Shown: positions 12,051 through 23,535, numbered from the stretch's first letter. The stretch is DNA of 64,000 bases from Rhizomys pruinosus (GCA_009823505.1 VZQC01010425.1:4027582-4091581); one strand, 5' to 3'. Notes: generated by a model not told the origin, from the letters alone. Made by a program: numbers and translations.

Positions 12051-12180
12051 GTGAGGCGGCTCTGAGCCGAGACCTGAGCGCGCGGCCCGAGGAGCTCCCC
12101 AATTTGTTGGCGCTGCCCCCTCCCCTCGGCAGTGCGCGGGCGGCGTCTCCAAGGGGAGGACCCTGCGGCGCGGGTAAGAG
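12050..12180. promoter_or_regulatory. Shared bidirectional COL4A1/COL4A2 core promoter
   Basis: Seen: a TATA-less, CpG-rich interval between the two genes with a CCAAT box at 12099-12103, a pyrimidine run CCCCCTCCCCTC at 12116-12127 (a 'CTC box') and a GC box GGGCGG at 12138-12143. Known: human and mouse COL4A1/COL4A2 are transcribed divergently from starts roughly 130 bp apart, with CCAAT, GC and CTC elements needed in both directions and enhancer activity in COL4A1 intron 1. Inferred: the exact start sites here, which I place near 12050 (leftward) and 12180 (rightward). Confidence 0.85.
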
Positions 12181-12441
12181 GCGGAGGGAGCGCGCAGCTC
12201 GGGACTTGGTGTCGCTGTGAGCCAGGACGCCAGGGCTCTGCGCTCCGCATCCTGCGGCTCCTGCACACCGATCCCCACTCCCCTGCGCAGGCAAACCCCG
12301 GCCGAGGACCGCAAAGGGACCCTGGGCCCGGGAGGCCGGCGCCCAGGGCGCGGAGCCAGGAGGCCGCTGCTGGGTCGCGGACGGGCTCTTCTGCACCAAG
12401 CCCATGCGCGCCGGCCACCACTCCTGACGCGGGACCCCAAG
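12180..12441 (+). other. COL4A2: COL4A2 non-coding exon 1 (5' UTR)
   Basis: Seen: GC-rich sequence ending in a strong donor CCCCAAG|GTGAGAG after 12441, paired with an acceptor 312 bp downstream (GCCTCCAG ending 12753). Known: COL4A2 has an untranslated first exon in other mammals. The start is approximate. The only ATG in the interval is at 12404 and opens a 7-codon frame that ends before the donor. Confidence 0.75.
12404..12427 (+). other. Upstream ORF (7 codons) in the COL4A2 leader
   Basis: ATG at 12404-12406 is followed by six codons and TGA at 12425-12427, all inside exon 1 and 14 nt before its donor. The context is weak at -3 (C) and at +4 (C). It would be the first AUG met by a scanning ribosome if transcription starts near 12180. 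A role in translation control is inference. Confidence 0.5.
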
Positions 12442-12753
12442 GTGAGAGTGACCCCCGGAGGCGCCGAGATCCAAGCCCGAGAGCTCGTATTTGGGGCGCT
12501 GGAGCAGCCAGGGGCTTCGCGCTCTTCTGGCTCGGAGTGGGAAGGAGAAGGGGAAATGGGGGATTGCGCTAACTAAGGCTGAGCAGCTCCAGCCAAGGCC
12601 TACGGGAAAGGGTCCCCTTTTCTCCATCTCCTGATGGGACGGGCCTCTGGTCACCCCGCAAGGAAGTCGGGGACCACACTGCAAAGTAGGATCGCTGAGG
12701 CGAGGATGCTGTGTTTGCCACCCTCGCTTACCCGCTTTGTCTCTGGCCTCCAG

Positions 12754-12794
12754 GCTTGGAGGGGACCGAGCTTGAGAGCTGAGCGACCCGGAGC
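12754..12794 (+). other. COL4A2: COL4A2 exon 2, 5' UTR part
   Basis: Follows the polypyrimidine acceptor ending CTGGCCTCCAG at 12753. The 41-nt leader portion has no ATG and runs into the coding start at 12795 (agcATGG, A at -3 and G at +4). Confidence 0.8.
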
Positions 12795-12838
12795 ATGGCC
12801 CGAGAGCGGTGCGCGGCGTCCGGCCCTGCCCTGCGAGG
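12795..12838 (+). CDS. COL4A2: COL4A2 exon 2 coding part: N-terminus of the signal peptide, collagen alpha-2(IV)
   Basis: Seen: ATG at 12795 in a strong context, 14 codons plus 2 nt, reading MARERCAASGPALR, then the donor G|GTAAGC with GT at 12839-12840 (phase 2). Joined to the next exon it completes a glycine codon and continues into the hydrophobic signal core. Known: mouse and human COL4A2 begin with a similar charged N-region and a GP-LR motif before WLLL. The charged residues form the n-region of a secretory signal peptide. The following intron is only 118 bp (12839-12956). Alpha-2(IV) pairs with two alpha-1(IV) chains in the basement-membrane protomer, and the divergent neighbour encodes that partner. 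Confidence 0.95.
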
Positions 12839-12956
12839 GTAAGCAACCTTCTGCCTAGTACCCCGGGCGCAAGGGGCCTTGCATGCAACTTTCAGGAGTT
12901 GGCATGTCGGGGCCAGCACCTTCATGTGGCTTTCCCTCCTTCCCTCTCCCGTGCAG

Positions 12957-13011
12957 GTGGCTGCTGCTGGGGGCCGTGACAGTGGGGTTCCTCGCTCAGA
13001 GTGTCTTGGCG
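12957..13011 (+). CDS. COL4A2: COL4A2 exon 3: signal peptide core and end
   Basis: Seen: acceptor CTCTCCCGTGCAG ending at 12956, then 55 nt completing a Gly codon and encoding WLLLGAVTVGFLAQSVLA, then the donor GCG|GTAAGT with GT at 13012-13013, phase 0. Exons 2 and 3 together give exactly 33 codons. Known: this hydrophobic block is almost identical to the signal sequence of mammalian alpha-2(IV). Signal peptidase should cut near its end, so the mature chain begins with the next exon's residues or shortly before. The frame is open for 70 residues past the donor, but that is intronic. Confidence 0.97.
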
Positions 13012-13668
13012 GTAAGTCCCTCTAGGGCTCCACGCACTTGGAGTCAGACGCTTGCCCAGGACTGGGACCCCGGGAAGGCATCTGGGAAGGCAGTCGCTCA
13101 GAGCCCACCTGAGCTTGTGTGTGTTTGTGCGTGTGTGTGCGCCAGCCGCGCTTCTCCGGCACCGCTGGCGTCCGCCCTCTCACGGGAGCTAATAATTAAA
13201 ACGTAGCCTCGGGCACTGTTTGCTTGCCAAGCTCCTGCCTTAGCGGCGAGGGAGGAATGTCAGTCACTAGGCCGAGAGGCACCAGGGCGAAGGGGGTGGG
13301 GAGCGAGGAGCGAAGTTTTCTGAAACTCAGCGCTAGTACCGGCTCTGCGTAGGGCTGAGAGGGCCCTTAGCTTAAATGAGAGGCTTGGGGGAAGGGGCGG
13401 GGCGAACAGACTGAGACAACCTCCAGATTTAACCTTTGCAAGGGAACAAGGGAAAAGAAACTGCGTTTCTCCCAAGGCTTGGCCAGGCTCTGAAGAGCCA
13501 TCCACAGGCCAGAGAGAGTAGCCAGGCGCCTGGCATTAGCCTCCTGTTCAGTACACCCCGCAACCCCCTGCTCTCTGTAGCCATGGCTGGCCTGCTGGGA
13601 CTACCTTTGAACTTGAGTGATTGCTCTGGGAGATTCTACACAATTTAAAATGTATCCACAGTATATGT

Positions 13669-13747
13669 ATATAGATATAGATACAGATATAGATATAGAT
13701 ACAGATACAGATACAGATACAGATACAGATATAGATATAGATATATC
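13669..13747 (+). repeat. GATA/GATACA microsatellite
   Basis: Imperfect repeats of agatat and agatac units. Confidence 0.9.
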
Positions 13748-15199
13748 CATCCCTGTGTTGGGGGCTTCTACGGTACTCCTCTAGAGAGTTTCTTTCATGG
13801 GAGGCAGTGTTTAAAGGAGGTGTGAAAGTTTAGGGCACTGGCCAAGAGTCCAGTCAACCCTGTTTACCTGTCTGAAGGGGGGGAAACACCACTGCACCCC
13901 ACCTGTCTAGAGCCAGTGCACACTATAAGGGGGTCTGCTCTGGTTTCCTTCACCCCCGACTCACCTAGATGAAACTGTCAGGGATTCTTTGGCTGGCACT
14001 GACTAGAAACTGTTCCTGCTCTGCTGGACCCCAAAGCCCAGAGTGAGAACAAAGGGAGTCTGTGGCCAGTCTTAAAGTTTGAATCTGTCTCCTTCCTGTC
14101 CACAGTTCTGACTTGAGATGACCAGATCTTAGATTTCTATACTGACCCAATTACCTGTGGCTCGTCATGCAGGACTCCCACTTGGCCCAGATCAGTAAAC
14201 CACAGCACACACTCAGGACTAGAGGTACTACTCCTAGAAAGTAGCAGGCAGTGGGTTGGCTCCCACACTCCTGGTCTCAGTACTAATGGTACTGAGAATG
14301 GGGACCTCACTGGGGTTCATCGTAAAAATCCCTGAAAGAACCTCCATTGGAGAAGCATTACGTGTAGCTCTGCCCTTGCCTCTCCATTTCCACACTTCAC
14401 ATTAGGGAACATCTGCAGCTTGTCACAGAGGCTAGGTACAGCTCCATCCTGCCACGAATCCTCTCCCAGGCTGCAAATCCACCCTAATATCTTTGACCCT
14501 CTACCTTGGATGCAAGCAAGAGCATGTATTGTTCAGCAAAGCTGAACTGCCTGGAAAGGTGTGGTAAAAATTCAGACCCCTGTTCTCCCCAATCTCAGGC
14601 CTTCTGGGAAGATTTTATGATATAAGCTGGTGCCTGGAACTCTGCATTTGCACACTTTCGGGAACCCTAGGTTGTACTGTTGAGCTGGGAGGCTATCGCT
14701 AAGATTGTGTGCCAGTTGATTTCATTCTCTGGGCTTTAGATTTGAAATCTACAAATACAATAGGCCCCAGCTGTGTATGAATGTGTGTATCTGGGAAAAC
14801 ATGTAACAGCTATGTTCAACAGTGTATCCATCAAGGAGAAGTTTCTCCTTGACCACTGAGTTTCTCAGCTAGTGCCTATGAGATAATTCCTCTATCCTGA
14901 ACTATGTTCGTTAAATTCTTACTGGAGGCCAGCACTACACCCTCCCCTCTTTGTCTGCCTGACTCCGGAATTCTGTTTCATTATCTTTGGTATCAGAAAT
15001 CTTCTTAGGGTGGGCCAGTTCCATAAATAGGACCACCAGTGATATCTTGTAAAGCTTTGTGCAGAAGTAGCTAAGCATAGTTACTGAAGAGATCAGGTAA
15101 TTATTTAATGAGTGCTTACGTACCAATTTGTCCATAGTAGTACATCCAAGCCTCCCGGGAAAACACAGTGGAAATAGATCATTCTTATTAGCTCCATTC

Positions 15200-15260
15200 T
15201 ACAGGTGAGGAAAAAAGAGGCTCAAAGTATAGATAAAACATGCCTGAGGTTTCCCTCCTT
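15200..15260 (-). repeat. MIR fragment (weak)
   Basis: 'ctccattctacaggtgagg' followed by 'aggctcaaag' recalls antisense MIR. Too short for certainty. Confidence 0.35.
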
Positions 15261-17659
15261 GTTCGTAGCTAAGGGGAGTAGGAGCCAGGCACCATGATAT
15301 CACACCCAGCATCCTGGGTTCCTAAGCTAGCTGGGAGGGTGCTCCTAAGGTCTATCTGTGGGTTTCCTCACCTGGGATTTCTCCTTGGTCTTGAACTGGG
15401 GGTAACAGTAAAGGTCACATTGACTCCTGGGAAAGGGGGAGTCTTCCTCTGCTACTCTGGTGACCAGGAGCACAGAGAAAGGGAGAGAAATAAGCAGGAC
15501 ATCCGCCACCATCACCACCCACAGCCCAGGGCCCAGTGTGGACCCAGGTGCTCTGTCTGTCTGTGCAGTTCAGGGTCACTCACTGCCAGGCACATAACCA
15601 TTTCTGAAGGTCCCCAAAGTTGAATGCAATATCAGGGAAACTAGTTTCCATTCAAATTCCCATCCTGAGAGGGAGGATGAGAGGCAGAGGGGCACCAGTC
15701 TCAGACTGCTCCATGGCAGGCTACCTGGGTACCACTCTCAACTGGACAAGTGGCTGCAGTCCACTGCAGGTACTCATCGCTGAATGCCAGAGACTTGGGG
15801 AATGGCACAGACTCACGGGGCTGTGAAAGGAGCAGGCAGGTCTGTAGAGTCAGGAGAACTGCGTGTTCCTACTTCCCTGAGGCTCTGATCCCTTTGTGCA
15901 AAACCTGGCCCCTTAAGACAGGGAAGTCACTGTGTGATCTCTGTTGAGAGAACGGAACCGCAAGCATTTCCAGCCCTTTGGAGTCTTGAAAGTCGTTCTC
16001 CTTGAGTCTTGGCCACAGTACATAATAGCAGATTCAGCCTCAGCATCCTACACTTAGAGAAGGGTAGGAAATGGGAAGAGGAAAGCAAGAACAGGAAAAC
16101 AGGCTCCGACCCTGTGCAGGAATGCATTTAGAACTAGAAAGGGGGAAATGCAAAATTCAAGAACAAAGTTAGAGCAGAATAAAAATCAAAGGGCTGTAAT
16201 TGCAAATCTGAGAAGGAAGGAAAATGTGTGTTCAGCTTCACTTGGGGGGACTCTGCACTGAGATGCTACTTTTCAATGAAGCAATGATGTCATACTGAAG
16301 AGCTACTGGAAAGATGTGCCTTAGAGCCATCAGCTCTTTGCTTCTAAACAAGTTATCTATGATTACAGAAGTTTAGAGAAGCTCTGCAATAAACTGGCAT
16401 TTTTCTTTTTATGGTGCTCTCTCTGCAAAGGTGGCAGGTAGAGTTGGGCACCAGCCTGAGCTGCTTCACCTATGAACCAAGCAGTTGTTGCTACCTTAGC
16501 TGCTACTAATTGGCTGCTTGAGCTCAGGAAAAGTGGGGGCTGCTGGGGTGGGGGGATTGGCTGCAAAGCCGCATGTTGCTGTGTTGGTTTGGGCCCTGCC
16601 CTTGCATAACCTACTCAAGCCAGGCTAGTCAGAACCAGGCTATGGCCTGTGCCATGTACCTCTGCCAGGCCCTGCAGTGTCCACTGGGAATGCCTGGGCT
16701 AGTATCAGGGCTCACCAGCATGCAAGCTAACCTAAATGTGGACCCGTGGCCTTTGCTATCATGGTGTTGAGAAACTTCTGGAATCTAATATACTAACAGC
16801 AAGCCGTTAAAGTGTGAAAAAACAGGTTATTTATTGGATGGTCCCTGTGTCTTTCTCTTCTGGTGGGCAATCTCTGCAGCTAATATCAATATCTCAGGAC
16901 TGTGGCTTTTGATCTCATTGACCTACCCAGGGAACAATGATTTTTTTTTGGGGGGGGGTTTACATGATCCACGAAAGAGGTGGGTGGTGTCTCATTTTAG
17001 GGGGACTCTGGGTTTCTCCAGTCCTGTGGGTGTGATCAGCGGGTGAACCTCAAAGGAAAGAGTCAGGGCTTCCCTGGTGAATTCTAACCTGTGAATCCAA
17101 AGGGTGGGAGTGTCCTGGTTTCCCTATCTCTAGCTTCTGGTTAGATTCCAACCTTCTGTCCTGCTTGCTAAGGTGTGGTCTGTTGCTCAGCATGAGGCTG
17201 CTTTTGAAGCAATGAGCTTTCCTGCAAATTCCACCCTCTCAATACTGTGTGCCGCCCAGGGGTGGATCCTGAAATAGAAAACCCACCTTACTGGGAAAGC
17301 TGGCACAAGTCTAATAGAGTCTATGGTTGAATGTGCTAATGCTAATCTCTTAGTTTTGATAAATGTACAAATGTTGTGAATGGTGTTAACACCTTGTCTT
17401 GTTAAAGACAGTGACCTGCACTTTGAAACTTTTTCTGCCAGCGACAACTATTTGAGAATACAGATAGTTGAAACTCTAAGGAGTTTTGCGTAGACAGAGT
17501 CTCAGGGAAGATGAAGAAATGTTAAAATTCCTGTTACTGACTAGCAGATGTGCCCAGTAGAGGAAAATGTTGTGCTTATTCTTCCTTCAGTAAATAAAAG
17601 TCTCTCCAGACTAGAAAAAATGGCAGGGGTAGCCCTGTGTCTTAAAGTGATATATCCCT

Positions 17660-18282
17660 GGGGCTGGAGAGATGGCCTAGCAGTTAAGAGCACAGACTGC
17701 AATCGCAGCTTCACCTGCGATTGGGGTGAACGGTGAAACTACAGCGATGTAGTCTGGACACTCATTTGATCAACTTGATTGAACAAACAACCTGTCAACC
17801 TCCACTGAATGGTGGGACTGTGGGGGTTTGGGCACAACAGTCTATAGATTGGTTTTGCACGAAGGATGCTTATACTCATGGATTATCACTTATAGCTAAA
17901 AAATGAAAAAAAAAAAAAACCTGAAAGATGCAGGACAGTTATGGCAGAATACATGATCTGGGATGGGGTGGGGGTGGGGGGGAAGGGAAAGGGAAATATG
18001 CCTGATCTGAATTGGAAAATGATGTATAAAATGCACAAACCATCAATAAAAATTAAATTAAAAAAAAAAAAAAAAAAAGAGCACAGACTGCTCTTGCAGA
18101 GGACCCGGGTTTGATTCCCAGCACCCACATGGAGGCTGAGAACCATCTTTAACTCTAGTTCCAGGGAAATTCAACACCCTCTTCTGACCTCTGCGGCATT
18201 ACATGACACGAGTGCACCAATCTACATGCAGACAGTACATTCATACACATACAAGAATAAATAAAAATTAAAAGAAAAATTT
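17660..18282 (+). repeat. tRNA-derived SINE split by an L1-type insertion
   Basis: SINE halves at 17660-17700 and 18077-18282 reconstitute one plus-strand element. Its own target duplication (ttaaagtgatatat with downstream cct) is at 17642-17659 and 18283-18300. The interruption at 17701-18076 has its own separate duplication, so the order of events is clear. Confidence 0.9.
17701..18076 (+). mobile_element. 5'-truncated L1-type 3' end inside a SINE
   Basis: 376-bp poly-A element with a G-rich polypurine tract (about 17958-17994) and AATAAA (18044-18049) before the A tail. Flanked by a perfect 15-bp duplication aagagcacagactgc at 17686-17700 and 18077-18091. The same sequence family recurs antisense at 44367-44940 and, diverged, at 34623-35410. 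The assignment to the L1 3' UTR rests on these hallmarks. The family name is uncertain. Confidence 0.75.
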
Positions 18283-19307
18283 TTAAAGTGATATATTCCT
18301 TGGTCTGGATAGAGGTCTCCTCTCCCAGGAGGCCCTGCAGGGGTGGTGAAGTAGGATATACATAGCGTTTGCTACTTGTCACTTTTCCAGTGATCAGTGT
18401 TCTTTGTATGTAATGAATGACTGATCAGTGTCTCCACTGGGAGGTCTAGTGGCCTGGAGGACCTAAGCAGGTTTAGAAGGCTGGGACTTTCAACCCCACC
18501 ATCACCCTCTGAGAGAGGGGTCTGGAAACTGAGGGGTCAACAGTGACCAAGGAATTGATCCCTCATGTGGAGGCAGTGAAATGTCTATGAAATCAACACA
18601 AGGTTGGCTTGGGGGCTTCCCTGCCGTGGCATGGGTAGAAGTTTCTGGAGGTTGGTATAACTGTAGAGGACATGGAGCCTCTGTGTTGTTATTCCCAAAC
18701 CTATGTCTGTCACCCCTCGAGTTCCGTGAACAACTGTAGTCAATTAATAGAACCAGAGAGGGGACACAGGAACACCAACGTACAGACAGTGGGTCAGAGG
18801 CAGAGGAAAGACAGCCTTGGACTTATGCCTGAAGTCAGGCCGTTTAGACACCACCCCATGGCTGCTCTCTCTCCAGTGGGCAGTGTCAGGATGGAAGGGG
18901 AGGATGCCAGTCAGTGGCCACTGCAGAGTTGATGGTTTTCTTGGCTTATAGGGAACCCACACACACACACATCTGGGTCACTGATTGTCAGCTTTCTGTG
19001 TTGATTAGGAGAGTTGAGAAAGAAACAGTTATTTGCCTCCTTGGAGCTGAGAGGGAGGAAAATGACCACAGTGTTGTTTCTTGGACTGGAGTGGAATGGT
19101 GGAGTTGCTTGTTCTTGCTGCTTCTAGAAGGGCAGAAAGCCTCAGCACAGGGCCAGCAGGTCACTGCTCAGCCTCTGTCAGGCCAGGCCAGTCTCCTCAC
19201 TGCTGTGGAGAATAGGAGCGCCCCACACACCTCCATCCCACATGACAGAAAGCCAGGGATGCAGTGGTGTACCCAGGACACCGTGTGCCCTCATCCAGCC
19301 ACCCACC

Positions 19308-19311
<4 letters not shown>

Positions 19312-19349
<38 letters not shown>
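19312..19349 (+). repeat. (CA)n microsatellite
   Basis: Pure CA repeat of about 19 units. Confidence 0.97.
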
Positions 19350-19351
<2 letters not shown>

Positions 19352-19762
19352 CCCTCTTCAAGGCACAAGGCACATTCTATGTGGGACTTGGAGTCAATGA
19401 TCTGCCTCAGGCAGCCAACGAACCAGGAATTCTGGGTGGCCTGTGGTCAGTGATCTGGCCTGACACATTTGCCTGTCACTGTCTGCTACCGAAACTAGCA
19501 GCAGGGACGATGCAGCCTCTGTGCCACCCTGCAGATCTGCTCTGCCCTCCTGCATGTGCTCGGGATCTCAGCCTCAGCCTCAGCTCCGAGGACACTGTGT
19601 GCCTTTCCTATCAGAGCTCGTTCATAGCAGAGGCCAGGAGTGTGCCCAGTCAGAAACGGGACCGAGTGAAGAGTCTAGGTGAAGTCCTCTCTCCAACTGG
19701 TAGGATTTCACATCATTCTTAGAGACCCAGGATTTTAGAGCTTCATTTATAACCCCTACAGA

Positions 19763-19872
19763 ACTGGGGGAGGCGGCTCAACCTATAACTCCAGCCCTTA
19801 GGAAGCTGACACAGGAGGATTAAGAGTCCAGCCTGGGCTATATAACAAGACCCTGTCTAGAAAACCAAACCC
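19763..19872 (+). repeat. Old B1 / B4-like SINE
   Basis: 'ggcggctcaacctataactccagc', 'gaagctgacacaggaggat' and 'agcctgggctatataac' follow a B1-like order with heavy divergence. Confidence 0.5.
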
Positions 19873-21807
19873 CAGAGGGTAGTAGGTATGAGAGGAAGGG
19901 GAGGAGGAAGATGAGCATCACCTCACATACTTGGCTGAAAATGGCCTGTGTAATGTTGTATAATAAAAAGAAAGAGGAGAAAAAAAACCTTTAGACATTA
20001 ACCATTGCTCTTTCCTTACCATCTGCTCTCTTGCGCAGACACACTATCTTCAGCTCAGTCTCTGTGAGCACATGCCAGCGCTTGGGTGGGGCACCCCGCT
20101 GGACGTACGTACATACTCCAGAGCTGAAGCCTAGTGAGGCCTGCAGAAGTGGTAGTTATAACGATCAAAGGTGAACGCAGTTGGCAGTATTCAAACACAT
20201 CGTTTGGGTGAGGAATGCACTCAGAAAAATTAGTAAAAGGCTGCACACCAAAAAATGTGCTTTTTCTCACCGCAGGCTTTTTTTTTAATTGAATGTTACC
20301 TCCCCAGGATGAAGCAGCTGCGGGCGGTGGGCATCTGCCCATGGAGATTTGCATTTTTTCCTAGGGATTGTTTCAACCCCACCCATAAAATTCCTATTTT
20401 GCTGCTTCTGCCCAGTTTAGTGATCTCCCATGTGGGAATTAGAGAAATTCTGTTTTGAATTACATGGATTCATTATCCAGTGACTATTAGAACTTACAGA
20501 GCAAGAGGTTTCTTTGTATGTTGAGGTTGATGCTCGGGGTGACTGGACCCTGTGAGATCAGGAAAGGGGCCTCTGGGTGCACATGCCTCATGTAATGCCT
20601 CAGGCTCTGGCCTGGTTTGTTTGTTGTTTTTTTGTTTTGTTTTTTTGTTTTTAATTTCTTACTGCTCCTTCACCTGCTCACACAGAGGCAGCCTCTGTCC
20701 ACCATCGTAACCAGAAGTCTGTGGTAGGGTGAGGATTCTTGTGCGCTTTCTCCACGCCAGGAGCTGCACCTTCGTGGCTCCTAATGGCTCACTGCTGTGT
20801 GACCAGGGCCTCAGCCAGCGCAGGAGATCACCCTGTGCTGCCACTCCCATGGCAGGAGCTGGCCTAGATACCTCTTCCTGACACCCCTGGACAGCTGTTT
20901 TCATTTCCTTTAAAGCTGAGAAATGCCAGCCAAGGAGCGTAATTATTTTCATTAAACTGAAGGTGTTGCAAAGTTGTTTCGCACAATGAATGAAAAGGCT
21001 TAGAAACAAGAACGAGGTATTTACCACCAGCCAGGAATTGCCTCCTCCCAGGGCGGTCTTGCTTACTTCCTCAGAAGCCAGTCATAACCGGGATACACTC
21101 CTTTCCGGTCTCCACGCCACCTTCTCTGCCGGTTCCCATCAGAGCTGGGTGCCCCCCCCCCAACCCCCAGCAGGACCTCATTCCTGCAGGGTTTCCTCAG
21201 ATTGACATCTTACTATCTGTCCTCCCTCTTTCCCCAACACAAAGAATGCTGGGGCCAAGGTCTGGTGCTCTCTAAGTTTCCTGACAGAGCATCAGGCCCT
21301 CACACTTGGTTTGACTATTCTTACCAACATCAGGATACCATGGAGCAGGGAGCAAGAATATTTGTAGTCATTGCTGTTCCAGGGCATCTCCAGCCCTGGC
21401 TTCTGTTGCCTTTCTTCTATTCGCCTGGAGACTCTGCTGCTCCACGATAATCTCTTTCTGCCAGTCAGGCCGTGAGCTAACTCAAGTTCCTTCCACCCCA
21501 CCATGCAAGGACGTGAGGCACGGTGGGCCCTGGTCACCTAGGCCACTGGTAGCCCAGTGAGACCCTCTGAGTCCAGGGCACTTTGTCCTTCCTTGGCCCC
21601 TGTGTCCAGGTGGTTTCTGAGCTCTCCATCAAGAGCAGTTTGTTATCTATTTCTCACCTGACTGGAATTTAATGTTCTAGAAATGAATGAGATTTTTCAC
21701 CCTGGAGAGGGAAGGAAGTAAGATTACTCATGCTGGCTTCTGAAGCCTTTTTTTTTTTTTAATCCAAAAAATTCTTTACTTAGGAAGTCTAAGCAATTAA
21801 GAGTAGA

Positions 21808-22010
21808 ACTGAGCCAAACCTGGTATTGCAGGCCTAAGATCCTCCTTACTTGAGAAGCTAAGACAAGAGGATCACAAGTTCCAGGCCAGCCTGGAGAACT
21901 TAGTGAGACCCTGTTTCAAAAGCAAAAGTAAAGAGGGTACTGGCTTCTGGGTGCTTGGTGGAGATCTTGTCTAGCATGCACTAGGTTCTGGGTTCCATGC
22001 TTAGAACTGG
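21808..22010 (+). repeat. B4 / ID_B1-like SINE
   Basis: A B1-like half ('cacaagttccaggccagcc', 'gagaccctgtttcaaaagc') followed by an ID-like half ('tagcatgcactaggttctgg'). Confidence 0.6.
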
Positions 22011-22147
22011 AACAAAACAACAAGCAAACAAACCCAAAATAATAAGATTGAATCCTGCCTGAAAGTTGTAGACTAAGGAGCAGCTAGACAGCGAAGGTTC
22101 CAATAGCCCTGAATTTGATTCTCTTGAGCAAAATCTTTGCTGTGAAG

Positions 22148-22240
22148 CTGCCCTCTTCTATTTCCTCTTCTATTTCCTCTTCTATTTCCTCTTCTATTTC
22201 CTCTTCATTTCCTCTTCTATGCCCTCTTCTATGTCCTCCG
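22148..22240 (+). repeat. 12-bp tandem repeat (tctatttcctct)
   Basis: About five near-exact units followed by degenerate ones. Polypyrimidine. Confidence 0.9.
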
Positions 22241-22300
22241 AAAACAGGAGAGCAAAATGTCTCAAAAAAGTCAATTGCCTTTTTAAAAATAATTTTACTA

Positions 22301-22447
22301 TAGGCCAGACATGGCCGTGCATGCCTCTAATCCCAGCACTGGGGAGGCAGAGGCGAGCAGATCTCTCTTGAGTTTAAGGCCAGCCTGGTCTACATAGTTC
22401 CAGGCCATCTGGGGCTACAGGGAGACCCTGTCTCAAAAGGACCAAAG
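22301..22447 (+). repeat. B1 SINE
   Basis: Plus-strand B1, 'ggccagacatggccgtgc' to 'gagaccctgtctcaaaagg', with a short deletion in the middle. Confidence 0.88.
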
Positions 22448-22462
22448 AATATTAATAATAAT

Positions 22463-22649
22463 TTTGTTATTTATATCTGTCTGTGTATGTATGTGTACAT
22501 GAGCCTGCAAAGGCCAATAAAAGGCATTGGCTCCTCTGAGCTGGAGTTCCAGGCAGTTGTGAAGCACCCCATATGGGTGCTGGAACTGAACTCAGGTCCT
22601 CTGCAAGAGCAGTACTGTCTCAACTGCTGAGCTCCCTCTCTAGCCCCAG
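22463..22649 (-). repeat. tRNA-derived SINE (older B3 type)
   Basis: Antisense: 'gtgtatgtatgtgtacatg' at the tail side, 'cataTGGGTGCTGGAACTGA' in the middle, 'gctgagctccctctctagcc' at the 5' end of the element. Confidence 0.8.
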
Positions 22650-23094
22650 AAAATAAATGTCTTTTCAAGAGAGAGATAGATGATTATTAGTTTTTAAAAT
22701 TACTGTTTCCTTCTTCCCACGGCCTTCTCTAGCAGCCCTGCCCCAACTCCCCCATGGGGGCTGGGTACATGTCAGACAGAGTCTCGGCCTCTCATCAGTC
22801 CTTCCTCCTCCCTATCTGGACAGCAAGCAGGCCTCCTGGGCTGCATGGTCACTCACCATTTTACATCTTCATTCTTATACACATTTTATGTGTTAAGTCA
22901 GTGAAAGGTGAACTCCTGAGATATGATTCACACATCACAAACAGGCAGACAGTGTACATAGACAAGTGTTTGAAAGTGATTTCTCCCTGTTGCCTCAGTG
23001 TGTGGGAATGTATGTTTATGTGTTTGTATAGACGCGTGTGTACTTATGTGTATGTGTGCACACGTATGTGTGCATGTGTGTAGGTGTTAGTATT

Positions 23095-23096
<2 letters not shown>

Positions 23097-23134
<38 letters not shown>
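23097..23134 (+). repeat. (TG)n microsatellite
   Basis: Pure TG run preceded by an imperfect TG-rich zone from about 22990. Confidence 0.95.
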
Positions 23135-23162
23135 GGAAACCTCTATCAGTTTTCATAGAATT

Positions 23163-23535
23163 TTTCAATTTTAAAATTGTGGTAAAACTCACAACATAGA
23201 ACTTACCATCTTGTCCATTTTTCAGTGCTCAGCTCAGTGTCATGAAGCTCTTTCACATTGTAGGGTGGCCATCACCACCACCCGTCTCCAGAACTTTCTC
23301 ATCATTCTAAATGAACTCCATACACAGCCACTAACAGCTGCCCCTCCCCATTTCAGCCCCTGGAAACCTGTAATACTCTGTCCCTATGGTCCAGCTCCAC
23401 TGGGGACCTCATGGTGTGGGATTGTGATGGACATTGTCTTTTGAGACTGGTTTAAGGTACAGAGTTTCCTCCACAGCTCTGTGTGCAGATGGCCTCCCTG
23501 GTTAAGGCAGAATAGTATTCCCGTGTCTGTTTGTT
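23163..23535 (+). repeat. Ancient L1M 3' end
   Basis: Shows the well-known order of old L1 3' sequence: 'aaaattgtggtaaaactcac', 'cttaccatcttgtccattt', 'ggccatcaccaccacccgtc', 'ccatttcagcccctggaaac' and 'gaatagtattcc'. Moderate divergence fits a pre-rodent insertion. Confidence 0.8.

Larger units (their letters stand above)
11440..12870. promoter_or_regulatory. CpG island over the divergent promoter
   Basis: CpG dinucleotides are dense from about 11440 to 12870, while the flanking introns are CpG-poor apart from young SINEs. The island covers COL4A1 exon 1 and the start of its intron 1, the shared promoter, and COL4A2 exons 1 and 2. Many overlapping open frames here come from GC richness, not from coding. 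The edges were set by eye. Confidence 0.85.

Noticed and set aside
11573..12888. Long GC-rich frames of up to 291 codons on both strands
   Set aside because: They are expected by chance in a CpG island. Only the short COL4A1 and COL4A2 signal-peptide frames match known proteins and splice sites.
12883..13206. 107-codon frame beginning MQLSGVGMSGPAPSC
   Set aside because: It reads through the intron upstream of the COL4A2 exon 3 acceptor, the exon itself and the next donor. The spliced model explains the conserved part.
19264..19722. 152-codon frame with a His/Thr repeat
   Set aside because: The core is the CA microsatellite, and the flanks have no recognisable motif.
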